Shown: piece after piece, positions 24,595-33,631 of the stretch
Numbering within the stretch: position 1 is the stretch's first letter
Layout: each line of letters begins with the position of its first letter
NCBI RefSeq assembly: GCF_000258495.1
Contig: NZ_AJLG01000012.1
Coordinates: 1-44,383 of the forward strand
DNA length: 44,383 nt
Reading direction: 5' to 3'
From: Pedobacter agri PB92
Lineage (GTDB): Bacteria; Bacteroidota; Bacteroidia; Sphingobacteriales; Sphingobacteriaceae
The notes under the pieces: generated by a model
Told to the model about the DNA's origin: nothing
The model's database searches: none
The model's input: only the letters and a program-made list of their open reading frames with translations
Position numbers and translations under genes: made by a program

Positions 24595-27500
24595 TTAATG
24601 TTTACTGTTAGCCGTTGCTAATTCGTATTCTTCTGGCGTTTGCTCTTTCTCAATTCCTTCATCGAAAGGCGACTTGTTACTTATTCTTTCCTGTAAAGAT
24701 TGGAACACAATAAATAAGGCAGGAATAACGAAAACTCCGAAGATGGTACCAATTAACATCCCGCCAACCGCACCTGTACCAATTGATTTATTTCCTGATG
24801 CACCTACACCAGAGGAAAGCATTAAAGGCAATAAACCTAAAATAAAGGCGAACGAAGTCATTAAGATTGGACGCAAACGGGCGGTTGCACCATCAATTGC
24901 GGCATTAACAATACTCATTCCTTTGCGGCGTCTATCTACGGCATATTCTACAATCAGAATGGCATTTTTGGCTAATAAACCTACAAGCATAATCAGTGTA
25001 ATCTGCGTGTAGATGTTGTTATCGATACCGAAAATCTTATCAAAAATAAACGTTCCGGCTAAACCAACAGGAAGAGATATTAAAACAGCCAGAGGTAAGA
25101 TATAACTTTCATATTGAGCAGCCAGCAAAAAGTAAACGAAGATCACGCACAATAAAAAGATAAAAATAGTTTGACTGCCACTGCTCATCTCCTCACGGGA
25201 TAAACCGGAGAATTCATAACCATAACCTGCAGGTAAATGCTTTGCCGCTTCTTCCTGAACTGCTGCCAATGCATCACCCGAACTGAAGCCAGCATTAGGG
25301 TTACCCGTAACAGCAATAGATGTAAATAGGTTGAAACGGGAAATTGCTTGCGGACCGTAAACTTTCGATAACGTGATAAACTCTGAAACCGGCGCCATTT
25401 GTCCATCTTTGTTTCGCACAAAAATACGGGTTAGCGTTTGCTCATTCGCACGATATTGGGCATCTGCCTGATACATTACCCTAAACTGTTTACCAAACTT
25501 GTTAAAGTTTGAGGCATAAACACCACCGTAATAACCTTGCATTACTCCTAAAACATCGGCAACTGTTAAACCTGCCTGTTTCACTTTAGCAACATTTACA
25601 TCAATTTGATATTGTGGAAAGTTAGGATTAAAAGAGGTAGAGGCATATTGGATTTCCGGACGCTGACTCAATGCGGCTAAAAATGTGTTACCTACCTCAT
25701 TAAATTTCTTGATATCGCCTCCGGTTTTGTCCTGTAACTGAAATTCAAAACCACCGCTCGTACCAAAACCCTGGATGGTTGGTGGAGCAAAGAAAATGAT
25801 TTTTGCACCCTTAATAGTTGCTGTTTTGGCGAACAATTCACCAATAATAGCTTTCACATCACGTTTACGCTCATCCCATGGAGATAAACGGGCAATTACC
25901 ATTCCGTAAGAACTACCCGAACCCGAAATCATACTACGGCCTACTACACGTAGTGAGTTTTTAATTTCAGGGATTTTATGTGCAATACTATCAATTTTGG
26001 CAATTACAATACTGGTTTCTTCCTGCGATGTTCCTGCTGGTAATGAAATGTCAGACATAATGGTTCCTAAATCTTCATTCGGTACGAAACCTTTTGGAGT
26101 CGTATTCATTGTCCAAACTAAAACAACAGTAAACAAGGCAATTCCTAAACCAACAATCCATTTCTTTTTAGCTAAAAAGCCGATTGACTTTTTGTATTTA
26201 CCTGTTACCGCATCAAATGAAGTATTGAAGGCGCCATAAAAGCGCTCAAGGAAATTTTTCTTCTTGCCGTGATCATCTTGATGAGGTTTTAAAAATAAGG
26301 CACACAAAGCCGGACTCAACGTTAGGGCATTAATCGCAGATAAAATGATCGAGATGGCTAACGTTAAACCGAATTGTTTATAGAACACCCCAGATGAACC
26401 TTGAATAAAACTCACTGGAATAAATACCGCTGCCATTACGAGGGTAATCGAGATGATTGCTCCACTGATATCGTCCATGGCATCAACAGTTGCTTTTTTA
26501 GCATCCGTGTAACCTTCATCGAGTTTGGCGTGAACCGCTTCTACTACCACAATCGCGTCATCCACTACGATACCGATGGCAAGCACCAAGGCAAATAAAG
26601 TTAATAGGTTTATGGTGAAACCAAATAAACTCAGGAAGAAAAACGTACCCACAATTGCTACCGGAACACTAATCGCCGGAATTAAAGTAGAGCGGAAATC
26701 TTGCAAGAAAATGAAAACCACCAGGAACACTAAAATAAAAGCTTCGATTAAGGTGTGGATTACTTTCTCAATCGATGCATCAAGGAAGTCGTTTACGTTA
26801 ACCAAAGTAGCGTAGTGTACTCCTTTTGGAAACGATTTTTGCGCTTCATCAAGGGTAGTAATGGAGTTTTCTATTACCTCTTTCGCATTAGATCCAGCCG
26901 TTTGGTTGATGGCGATACCTAAAGCAGGTTTTCCATTGAATCTCACTGAACTGGCATAACTCTGTGCACCAAGTTCGATTCTGGCAATATCTTTCAGGCG
27001 CAGAATCTGCCCATTGGCATCGGTTTTAATGATGATATTGCTAAACTGAGCTTCATCTTTTAACCGGCCTGTATATTTCAAAGTATACTGGAAAGCCTGA
27101 TCTCCCTGTTCACCGAACTGGCCCGGCGCAGCCTCAACGTTTTGATCGGCCAGGGCAGTATTTACATCGCTGGGTACCAAACCATAAGTTGCCATAACAT
27201 CTGGTTTTAACCAAATACGCATGGTATAGTCAAGTGTACCGAATGCACTCGCATCTCCTACACCATTAATACGCTTAATTTGCGGAATGATATTGATGTT
27301 GGCATAGTTCTGTAAAAACTTTTGATCATAAGATGGATCATCACTGTATAAACCGAAGATTAAAACGTTACTGGCCTGTCTTTTAGCGGTGATTACACCC
27401 GATCTTGTTACCTCTGCAGGTAGTAAACTTGTTGCCCTTGCTACCCTGTTTTGAACGTTTACGGCAGCTAAATCGGGATTGGTGCCTAATTTAAAGTTGA

Positions 27501-27774
27501 TGGTTATGGTTGCAGTACCATCGTTACTTGCGGTAGAAGTCATATAAGTCATGTCTTCTACACCATTAATTTGTTCTTCTAGCGGAACAACTACGCTATT
27601 CATTACCACATCAGCGTTCGCACCCTGGTATGAAGTAGAAACCTGCACCGTTGGAGGCGCAATTTCCGGATATTGTGAAACCGGCAACGTAGCTAAACCT
27701 AAAACACCGAGAATAACGATGATGATGGATATAACAGTTGATAGAACCGGTCTTTCTATAAATTTCTTAAACAT
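24595..27774 (-). CDS. RND multidrug efflux pump, HAE1/AcrB family
   Basis: 1059 residues, the usual length. The N-terminus FKKFIERPVLSTVISIIIVILG, the PVSQYPEIAPPTVQV segment, the GIVVDDAIVVVEAV motif with the paired Asp of the proton relay in TM4, and a SGVGASGNKSIGTGAVGGM stretch in TM11-12 all mark an AcrB-type proton-driven pump. Two large periplasmic loops are complete. Substrates cannot be told from sequence; the HAE1 branch exports hydrophobic and amphiphilic drugs. It sits between fusion protein and channel genes. Confidence 0.95.
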   Translation of the reverse strand: MFKKFIERPVLSTVISIIIVILGVLGLATLPVSQYPEIAPPTVQVSTSYQGANADVVMNSVVVPLEEQINGVEDMTYMTSTASNDGTATITINFKLGTNPDLAAVNVQNRVARATSLLPAEVTRSGVITAKRQASNVLIFGLYSDDPSYDQKFLQNYANINIIPQIKRINGVGDASAFGTLDYTMRIWLKPDVMATYGLVPSDVNTALADQNVEAAPGQFGEQGDQAFQYTLKYTGRLKDEAQFSNIIIKTDANGQILRLKDIARIELGAQSYASSVRFNGKPALGIAINQTAGSNAKEVIENSITTLDEAQKSFPKGVHYATLVNVNDFLDASIEKVIHTLIEAFILVFLVVFIFLQDFRSTLIPAISVPVAIVGTFFFLSLFGFTINLLTLFALVLAIGIVVDDAIVVVEAVHAKLDEGYTDAKKATVDAMDDISGAIISITLVMAAVFIPVSFIQGSSGVFYKQFGLTLAISIILSAINALTLSPALCALFLKPHQDDHGKKKNFLERFYGAFNTSFDAVTGKYKKSIGFLAKKKWIVGLGIALFTVVLVWTMNTTPKGFVPNEDLGTIMSDISLPAGTSQEETSIVIAKIDSIAHKIPEIKNSLRVVGRSMISGSGSSYGMVIARLSPWDERKRDVKAIIGELFAKTATIKGAKIIFFAPPTIQGFGTSGGFEFQLQDKTGGDIKKFNEVGNTFLAALSQRPEIQYASTSFNPNFPQYQIDVNVAKVKQAGLTVADVLGVMQGYYGGVYASNFNKFGKQFRVMYQADAQYRANEQTLTRIFVRNKDGQMAPVSEFITLSKVYGPQAISRFNLFTSIAVTGNPNAGFSSGDALAAVQEEAAKHLPAGYGYEFSGLSREEMSSGSQTIFIFLLCVIFVYFLLAAQYESYILPLAVLISLPVGLAGTFIFDKIFGIDNNIYTQITLIMLVGLLAKNAILIVEYAVDRRRKGMSIVNAAIDGATARLRPILMTSFAFILGLLPLMLSSGVGASGNKSIGTGAVGGMLIGTIFGVFVIPALFIVFQSLQERISNKSPFDEGIEKEQTPEEYELATANSKH

Positions 27775-27823
27775 AATATTAAATTATCTCAAAGGGATGC
27801 CTTTGGCTCAATTAGCAATAAAA

Positions 27824-28993
27824 CTATTTTTTAATATCAGCATAAACTGAATCGGCACTTTGTTCTTCGGGTTTGATTTTTGCACCATCTTTTAAAGATT
27901 GGAAACCCTCCAGCACAATTTTATCGCCGGCTTTTAAACCCTTTGTTACCACATAAAACTTATCCTTGGCCAAATCCATAATCTGAATTTCAGTGCTAAT
28001 GATTTTAGACGAATCGCCCAAAACATAAACAAATTTCTTTCCTTGTAAATCGATAGTTGATTTCTGCGGTACAAGAATCGCGTTTTCAACTTTTTGTGGT
28101 ATTCTAACCGAAGCACTTGCGCCAGATTTTAAAAGAGAAATTGGATTTGGAAAAGTAGCTCTCAAACTTGCTGAACCAGTTGCGGTGTTAATTTGACCGT
28201 TAATAGATTCGATTTTACCATTTTGAGCATATACATTTCCATCAGCCAGCACCAGGCTTACCGCTGGAATATTCTTCATTTGCTGAGCCAAAGTATTTCC
28301 TTTATAGGTTTTCGAAAAGTCTAAAAGTTGTTTCTCATTCAATGAAAAGTAAGCATAAACCTTTGAGGTATTGGAGACTGTAGTTAAGGGTTCAGTGCTT
28401 GAACTGCTTACCAAACTACCATTTCTGAATGGGATACTGCCCACAACGCCATCAACCGGACTTGTGATGGAGGTATAGCCTAAATTAACCTCTGCATTAA
28501 CTAAAGTTGCACGAGCTTGAGCCAAGGCAGCTTTTCTGCTTTGTAAGGTTAATTGAGCTGCATCTAAATCATACTTGCTAATAATATCTTTTTCAACCAA
28601 CGGCTTGGTTTTGTTTACCTGCAATTGTGCGGCATTTACATCAGCTTCGGCGCTGCTAATGGCTGCTCTGGCTGTTCTCACTTCTTGTTCATATTGTGGC
28701 GCCATGATGGTAAACAATAATTGTCCTTTTTTAACAACCTGACCTTCATCTACCAATATTTTCTGAATAAAACCATCAATTTTTGGGCGGATATCAATAT
28801 TTTGAATTCCTTCAATGGTAGCAGGGTAATCTGAATTTAATTCTGTTGTTTGTGCATTAACCGTAAAAACAGGGTAGGCTTGCGGGCCAGCTGCCGCGGC
28901 GGCCGCTGCCTTCTTTTGTTCATCATTATTTCCGCATGATGCTAAAAGCATAGCGAGGCTCATGCTAAAAAAGAGAGTTGTTACTTTTCTCAT
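27824..28993 (-). CDS. RND efflux periplasmic adaptor (AcrA-like membrane fusion lipoprotein)
   Basis: 389 residues. The lipobox LLASC puts the lipidated Cys at residue 20. A short Ala-rich linker (KKAAAAAAAGPQ) is followed by the lipoyl half (DIRPKIDGFIQKILVDEGQVVKKGQLLF), the alpha-hairpin (about 95-165), the second lipoyl half (SPVDGVVGSI) and beta-barrel domains. It couples the AcrB-like pump to the outer channel. It is the first gene of the operon; its promoter region carries a 16-bp palindrome at 29125-29140. Confidence 0.94.
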   Translation of the reverse strand: MRKVTTLFFSMSLAMLLASCGNNDEQKKAAAAAAAGPQAYPVFTVNAQTTELNSDYPATIEGIQNIDIRPKIDGFIQKILVDEGQVVKKGQLLFTIMAPQYEQEVRTARAAISSAEADVNAAQLQVNKTKPLVEKDIISKYDLDAAQLTLQSRKAALAQARATLVNAEVNLGYTSITSPVDGVVGSIPFRNGSLVSSSSTEPLTTVSNTSKVYAYFSLNEKQLLDFSKTYKGNTLAQQMKNIPAVSLVLADGNVYAQNGKIESINGQINTATGSASLRATFPNPISLLKSGASASVRIPQKVENAILVPQKSTIDLQGKKFVYVLGDSSKIISTEIQIMDLAKDKFYVVTKGLKAGDKIVLEGFQSLKDGAKIKPEEQSADSVYADIKK

Positions 28994-29442
28994 GGACTGT
29001 TTCTGTGTGTTTAAATTTAATTTCCGGAGTTTGAAAACGTTGTTAAAATTTGGTTTTTAACCTGCCGATTTCTGCCCAAAAATAAAGCCTAAAAAAAAAT
29101 ATGTCTGTCCAAATTCTGTCATTTAATCAATCGATTGATTTATTTTTTAAATTAAAATGCCATTAGATTGGGTTAAACTATTGTTATAGAGTAATTTGAT
29201 TGATATTTTACAACTTTATGTTGTGTGTAAATATCTTGCGACACATTGTTAAAGCCTGTTAAATTGGTTTAAATCAGAATAAAATATTGTTTAGCTGACG
29301 CTTAAAATAGCCAGTTTTTGGGATACTGTTAGTGTAGATTATACACTTTATGGATTTTAAGATCTTATTTAGAAATCAGACAAGTTTAAATCAACTTGCA
29401 AAAAATACAATTTTGTTAAAAGTGAATAGATAGTTCGGCCAT
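28994..29442. promoter_or_regulatory. Spacer between efflux operon and dapF, with operator-like palindrome
   Basis: No gene is seen in this 449-nt AT-rich region. It holds a perfect 16-bp palindrome AATCAATCGATTGATT (29125-29140), 132-147 nt upstream of the adaptor start. On the minus strand a TTG inside it could be a -33 element for a weak AGAATTTG box about 20 nt further on. This is the kind of site a TetR-type repressor uses, but no such regulator gene is in the window. The 3' side next to dapF shows nothing definite. Confidence 0.5.
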
Positions 29443-30222
29443 TTACAATTGCCCTTCGAAAACCAATTTAGCTGGTCCGCATAAAAATACATTTGTAAAG
29501 TTAGCTCCATCGTAATCAAATTCGATTTTAATATCGCCACCCAAAACTTTAATGTCTGTTTTAATGTGGCCCGTTTGCGATTTGTGTTTCGCCATCGCCA
29601 TTGCAACTGCAGTTACCCCTGTACCACAAGCGTAAGTCTCATCTTCAACACCGCGTTCATAAGTTCTTACGAACAAGTGGTCGCCCATATCTTCCACAAA
29701 ATTTACGTTAATGCCTTTGGCGCTGTAAATCTCGTTATAGCGGATTTTCTTGCCTTCGGTAAAAACGTCAAAATTCTTCAAATCTTTCTGGAAGGCAACA
29801 TAGTGAGGAGATCCTGTATTTAAAACAAAGGCATCAATATCATTTGTGATGCTATCCACATCAATCATTTGTAGTTCTACCCAATCACCAGATGCTGAAA
29901 TTCTGGCATAATGCGGACCATCTACTGCCAAAAAGTTTGTTTCCTTATCAATAATGCCAAGGTTTTTGGCGAAAGCAACAATACATCTTCCACCATTGCC
30001 ACACATACTTCCTAATTTACCATCGGCATTGAAATAATGCATCTCGAAGTCGAAATCAGGATGTTTTGTTAAGAACATAAGGCCATCTGCACCAATACCA
30101 AATCTTCTATCACAAAGCTGCGCTATCCAATTATTGTCAATGTCTTTTAACGGACTTAGCGTATGATCTATCAAAATAAAATCGTTACCTGCGCCTTGAT
30201 ATTTAAAGAAGTTAATTTTCAT
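29443..30222 (-). CDS. dapF: Diaminopimelate epimerase
   Basis: 259 residues. It converts LL- to meso-diaminopimelate for lysine and peptidoglycan synthesis. The two catalytic cysteines are C74 (GSMCGNGGRC) and C199 (YACGTGVTA). The N-terminal KYQGAGNDFILID motif is intact. It is a single-gene transcript between two long spacers. Confidence 0.96.
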   Translation of the reverse strand: MKINFFKYQGAGNDFILIDHTLSPLKDIDNNWIAQLCDRRFGIGADGLMFLTKHPDFDFEMHYFNADGKLGSMCGNGGRCIVAFAKNLGIIDKETNFLAVDGPHYARISASGDWVELQMIDVDSITNDIDAFVLNTGSPHYVAFQKDLKNFDVFTEGKKIRYNEIYSAKGINVNFVEDMGDHLFVRTYERGVEDETYACGTGVTAVAMAMAKHKSQTGHIKTDIKVLGGDIKIEFDYDGANFTNVFLCGPAKLVFEGQL

Positions 30223-30613
30223 TGGATATTATTGAAAAGAGCCTAAGGGATTAATACATGATGTAAATTTGTCAGTAAACTTAATAAAGCATTTGCCGGA
30301 TTTCATGAAACCTTCATTTTTAAATGCAATATTTGAGTTGCAAAAGTTACTTAAATGCAGCCGTTAATTGATTTAACATTTTTTAACACGACATTAAGTG
30401 CTTTAGCAATACAAATATCGTTTATATGGTATTAAATTTGAATAATCTTACGAAAGAAAATTTGAGCAGATAAAAACTGCTGGAGCATTCTGCTTAAACA
30501 AAGTGAATAAATGCTCTCGCAAATTTGAAAATAATGAATTATCATAAGCAAACAAATCGCTAGCAATAAGGCTTATCATAGTTCATGACCATTAAAAAAC
30601 AATATACAAACAC
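30223..30613. promoter_or_regulatory. Spacer between dapF and the DegP-like gene
   Basis: 391 nt without a gene. A TAAATTTG box (30433-30440) matches the -7 consensus but has no clear -33 partner. A near-perfect inverted repeat, TATCATAAGC (30540-30549) and GCTTATCATA (30571-30580, one mismatch), and a weaker GAGCATT/AATGCTC pair near 30484-30526 would fold in the leader of the protease mRNA. No known heat-shock element is recognised. Confidence 0.35.
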
Positions 30614-32167
30614 ATGAAAAAAATATTAGGAATTACCGTGTTAGCTGCTTTTATAGGTGGGGCAGCAGCAATTGGAGGTTACAAACTATTTGAGCGTAAC
30701 CAAACTGGAAGTACAATTTCTGAAAAACAGAACCTATACTTTGCCAACAATCCTCTAAAAGTTTCTTCGGCTGGTACCGCTGATTTTACACAAGCTGCAG
30801 CTGCAGTTGCTCCTGGAGTTGTCCATATTAAAACAACTTATGAAGCGAAAAGCGGTGGTGGCAGCAGAAGTTCTTCGCCATTTGATATGTTCGATGATTT
30901 CTTCGGTGGAGGAGGCCGCCAAATGCAGCGCCAACCAAGGGCAGCATCTGGTTCAGGCGTAATCATCAGTCAGGATGGCTATATCGTAACCAATAATCAC
31001 GTTGTAGAAAATGCATCAAAAGTAGAAGTGGTTTTAACTGACAGACGTAAAGTTGAAGCTACAGTAATCGGACGTGACCCAAATACTGATTTGGCCTTAA
31101 TTAAAGTTAATGCGACAGGATTACCTGTAGTGAAAATGGGTAATTCTGACAATGTTCAGGTAGGGGAATGGGTATTGGCAGTGGGTTTCCCGCTCGATTT
31201 ACAAACTACCGTTACTGCTGGTATTGTGAGTGCAAAAAACAGAAGCATTGGTATTATTGGTCGTGAGCAGCAAGGCAATGAAATCACTGAAGAAGAATAT
31301 CGCGAATATCAACGTACTGGTAAAAGACCACAGGCTCCTGCTAATACCAGTATCGAATCATTTATTCAAACAGATGCAGCCATTAACCCTGGTAACAGTG
31401 GTGGTGCTTTAGTTAATGCGAATGGCGAGTTAGTGGGTATAAATTCTGCAATCGCTTCACAAAGTGGCTACAACCAAGGTTATGGTTTTGCTATTCCAGT
31501 AAACCTAGCCCGTAAAATTGTAGATGATTTTATGAAATATGGATCGGTTAAACGCGGTTATATTGGCGTTAACTTTTATCCGTTAAGTGGAGATGAGAAA
31601 CCAGAAGGAATTACTACTTCTGAAGTAAGTGGTTTATATGTAAGTGATGTTGTTGCTGGTGGCGGTGGTGCTGCTGCAGGAATTAAAAAAGGTGATATCA
31701 TTAAGAAAGTTGATGGCACAGTAATTAATGATTCGCCTGATTTGCAGGAAAGAATTGGCCGTTTAAATCCGGGTGATAAAGTGAAGTTAAGCGTATTAAG
31801 AGATGGTTCACTAAAAGATATTACGGTAACCTTAAAAGGCGAATCAAGTGTAGGCTTAACCGCAAACAATACCGCTGCAAAAAGCGTTGAAGTTTCTAAA
31901 TTAGGCGCAACATTTGCACCGGCGACTCAGGCACAAAAAACCAAGTTCGGAATTAATGGTGGTGTTGTGGTTACTTCAGTAGTTACCGGAAAAGCTTTTG
32001 ATAATATAGGTGTAGAGAAAGGTTTAATCATTACTAAAGTGAATGGTCAGCCGGTAAATTCAGTAGCCGATGTACAGAAAGCCTTGCCTCAGGGAAGAAA
32101 TAATATGATCAGTATTTCTGGTGTAAGCGAGCAAGGGACTTACAACTTTAGCTTCCCAGCTCAGTAG
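30614..32167 (+). CDS. degP: Periplasmic serine protease/chaperone, DegP/HtrA (Do) family
   Basis: 517 residues with an N-terminal signal anchor or signal peptide (residues about 4-24). The trypsin-like domain shows the full triad: H129 (TNNHVV), D159 (NTDLALIKV) and S262 (NPGNSGGA). Between them is a Gly/Ser-rich loop (GGGSRSSSPF ... FFGGGGRQ). Two PDZ domains follow (about 315-415 and 425-515), containing RGYIGV and VEKGLIITKVNGQPV. It degrades or refolds damaged envelope proteins. A bidirectional terminator follows. Confidence 0.94.
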   Translation: MKKILGITVLAAFIGGAAAIGGYKLFERNQTGSTISEKQNLYFANNPLKVSSAGTADFTQAAAAVAPGVVHIKTTYEAKSGGGSRSSSPFDMFDDFFGGGGRQMQRQPRAASGSGVIISQDGYIVTNNHVVENASKVEVVLTDRRKVEATVIGRDPNTDLALIKVNATGLPVVKMGNSDNVQVGEWVLAVGFPLDLQTTVTAGIVSAKNRSIGIIGREQQGNEITEEEYREYQRTGKRPQAPANTSIESFIQTDAAINPGNSGGALVNANGELVGINSAIASQSGYNQGYGFAIPVNLARKIVDDFMKYGSVKRGYIGVNFYPLSGDEKPEGITTSEVSGLYVSDVVAGGGGAAAGIKKGDIIKKVDGTVINDSPDLQERIGRLNPGDKVKLSVLRDGSLKDITVTLKGESSVGLTANNTAAKSVEVSKLGATFAPATQAQKTKFGINGGVVVTSVVTGKAFDNIGVEKGLIITKVNGQPVNSVADVQKALPQGRNNMISISGVSEQGTYNFSFPAQ

Positions 32168-32183
32168 TAGCATTTAGATTTAC

Positions 32184-32219
32184 AAAAAATGTCCCGATGA
32201 AAGTCGGGACATTTTTTTT
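32184..32219. terminator. Bidirectional terminator after degP
   Basis: AAAAAATGTCCCGA and TCGGGACATTTTTT (14 bp, perfect) flank a 6-nt loop, with an eight-T run at the right end and an A run at the left. It serves the convergent protease gene and the cysteine-rich protein gene. Confidence 0.93.
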
Positions 32220-32223
32220 GCAA

Positions 32224-32580
32224 TTAATCTTGCGCAATAGGTTCGTGATTGGCGTGGCATGCATCAGCACATTCTTCACAGGCCACTGCACACTGTCTGC
32301 AATGTTCATGATCGTGATTTCCGCATTCTTCTGCACAAAGGCGGCAAATTTCTTCACACAACAATAAATACTGGCGTCCAATAACCGAATCACGTTGTAG
32401 CAACCTGGCAGCCTGGGTGCAGATATCAGCACAATCTCTATTTAACTTGATGCATTCAATCATCATGTTAATATCCGTTTCTTCTTTTAAACTCGATGAC
32501 CCGCAATGCTCACAAGCCATAGCGCAGTCTAATAGTGCCTGAATTAAGGCATGGTTGTTTCTTGTTTCCATATTGCTCAT
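32224..32580 (-). CDS. Four-helix-bundle copper-binding protein (Csp-like, DUF326)
   Basis: 118 residues with 15 cysteines and a His-rich C-terminal part. The cysteines are spaced along four predicted helices as in copper storage proteins: DCAMACEHC, ECIKLNRDCADIC, LCEEICRLCAEEC, HCRQCAVACEECADAC. No signal peptide is present, so a cytosolic Csp3-like copper store is likely. The second ATG (codon 4) is an alternative start. Copper binding is inferred from the family. Confidence 0.88.
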   Translation of the reverse strand: MSNMETRNNHALIQALLDCAMACEHCGSSSLKEETDINMMIECIKLNRDCADICTQAARLLQRDSVIGRQYLLLCEEICRLCAEECGNHDHEHCRQCAVACEECADACHANHEPIAQD

Positions 32581-33077
32581 TTTTAATGATATATATTGCT
32601 TTGTTACTGATTTAACCAGTGAGGATATAAAGTGTTTTGATAACTTGTGATAAATAATTTAAGTTTCGCTAATACATAAAAATTGCAGCACTCTTGAAAA
32701 CGATCATGAGAGGAATTAGGTAAGCTATTTAGATGACCTTGTGCAAATGACATTACGAAGATTTTCTTGTTAGCTTTAAGTTTCCTGCAGGTATCTGAGT
32801 TCTCGAAACTAATATCAGCATGCATCCTAAATTTTTCCAAATAGAACGGTTGGCAGGACTTTAATGACCGAAAATTGCTTTTCAAATCATTTTTATTTTT
32901 CGCTAATGAAGCGAATTCGCTATTTCACTCGTTTTGTTTAACAAGACGTGTTCATTTTAAATTCATGATCTCCGTCTAGTTTCGCATTTGCCGATTGATA
33001 ATCAGCGTTTACCGATACTTTGTCGATTGACATATTTTATTATTTCATATTTGAACCAGCAATTAAAACCGAATTTT
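32581..33077. other. Gene-poor spacer
   Basis: About 500 nt with no gene I can support. A minus-strand open frame at 32604-32885 (93 codons) has unlikely composition and no recognisable domain. In-frame codons upstream of the 33078 start reach back to a TTG at 32988 but look non-coding. Confidence 0.5.
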
Positions 33078-33587
33078 ATGGCTTTAGCTTACATCAACCT
33101 TAGTGCTAAGCAGTATTTCAATTTCATGTGCAAAACAGATTTTGAACGCAGAATTTTTCACGATACTTACAAAGAATTTCAAAAAAAATCGAAACCATAT
33201 AACCCTGGGCAAAGTTTGCATACCTTCTCGGAAATGTGCCAGGCAAATAATAAAGCAGTTCATCTGCATCAACAAGTTTATTATGCGGTGATGGATACGA
33301 TACAGGCCTTAGATAATAAGATGCCTGTGTTAAATGATATGGCCGGGAAAGCCATATTGTTTGATTGGGCTGAACTGAATATTTATCAATCTGATTTGCT
33401 AAACAAAGCGGCCCATGTAGTTACGCTTACCTATTCAAGCCCGAAATTAGTTTTACACGAAATGGTGAATGATTTGTTGATTTTGAGCTATGATATTAAA
33501 GGGCAATTTAACGAAACTTTTATGCTTAAAATCACAGATGATTTGATTATCAATGATCAGCAAAAAAGGCAATTGCTGTATAGTTAA
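33078..33587 (+). CDS. Hypothetical protein
   Basis: 169 residues from ATG 33078, preferred over an in-frame TTG at 32988 because coding-like composition begins here (MALAYINLSAKQYFNFMCKTDFERRIFHDTYKEF). Soluble, mostly helical, no motif or family that I recognise. It lies 44 nt before the sensor kinase gene in the same direction, and may share a transcript with it, although a possible kinase promoter lies in between. Confidence 0.6.
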   Translation: MALAYINLSAKQYFNFMCKTDFERRIFHDTYKEFQKKSKPYNPGQSLHTFSEMCQANNKAVHLHQQVYYAVMDTIQALDNKMPVLNDMAGKAILFDWAELNIYQSDLLNKAAHVVTLTYSSPKLVLHEMVNDLLILSYDIKGQFNETFMLKITDDLIINDQQKRQLLYS

Positions 33588-33631
33588 AAGTATCGTAGCC
33601 AAATAGCCTAAAAATATTATTAATTTGTAGC

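Noticed and set aside
26401..26815. Plus-strand open frames antisense to the RND pump gene
   Set aside because: They are shadows of the strongly biased pump coding sequence.
32604..32885. 93-codon minus-strand open frame in the spacer
   Set aside because: Composition is not protein-like, no family or signal is recognisable, and no clear promoter or start context is present.
32988..33077. TTG-initiated extension of the 169-residue hypothetical protein
   Set aside because: The extra 30 codons look like non-coding sequence and a clear ATG with coding-like sequence follows.
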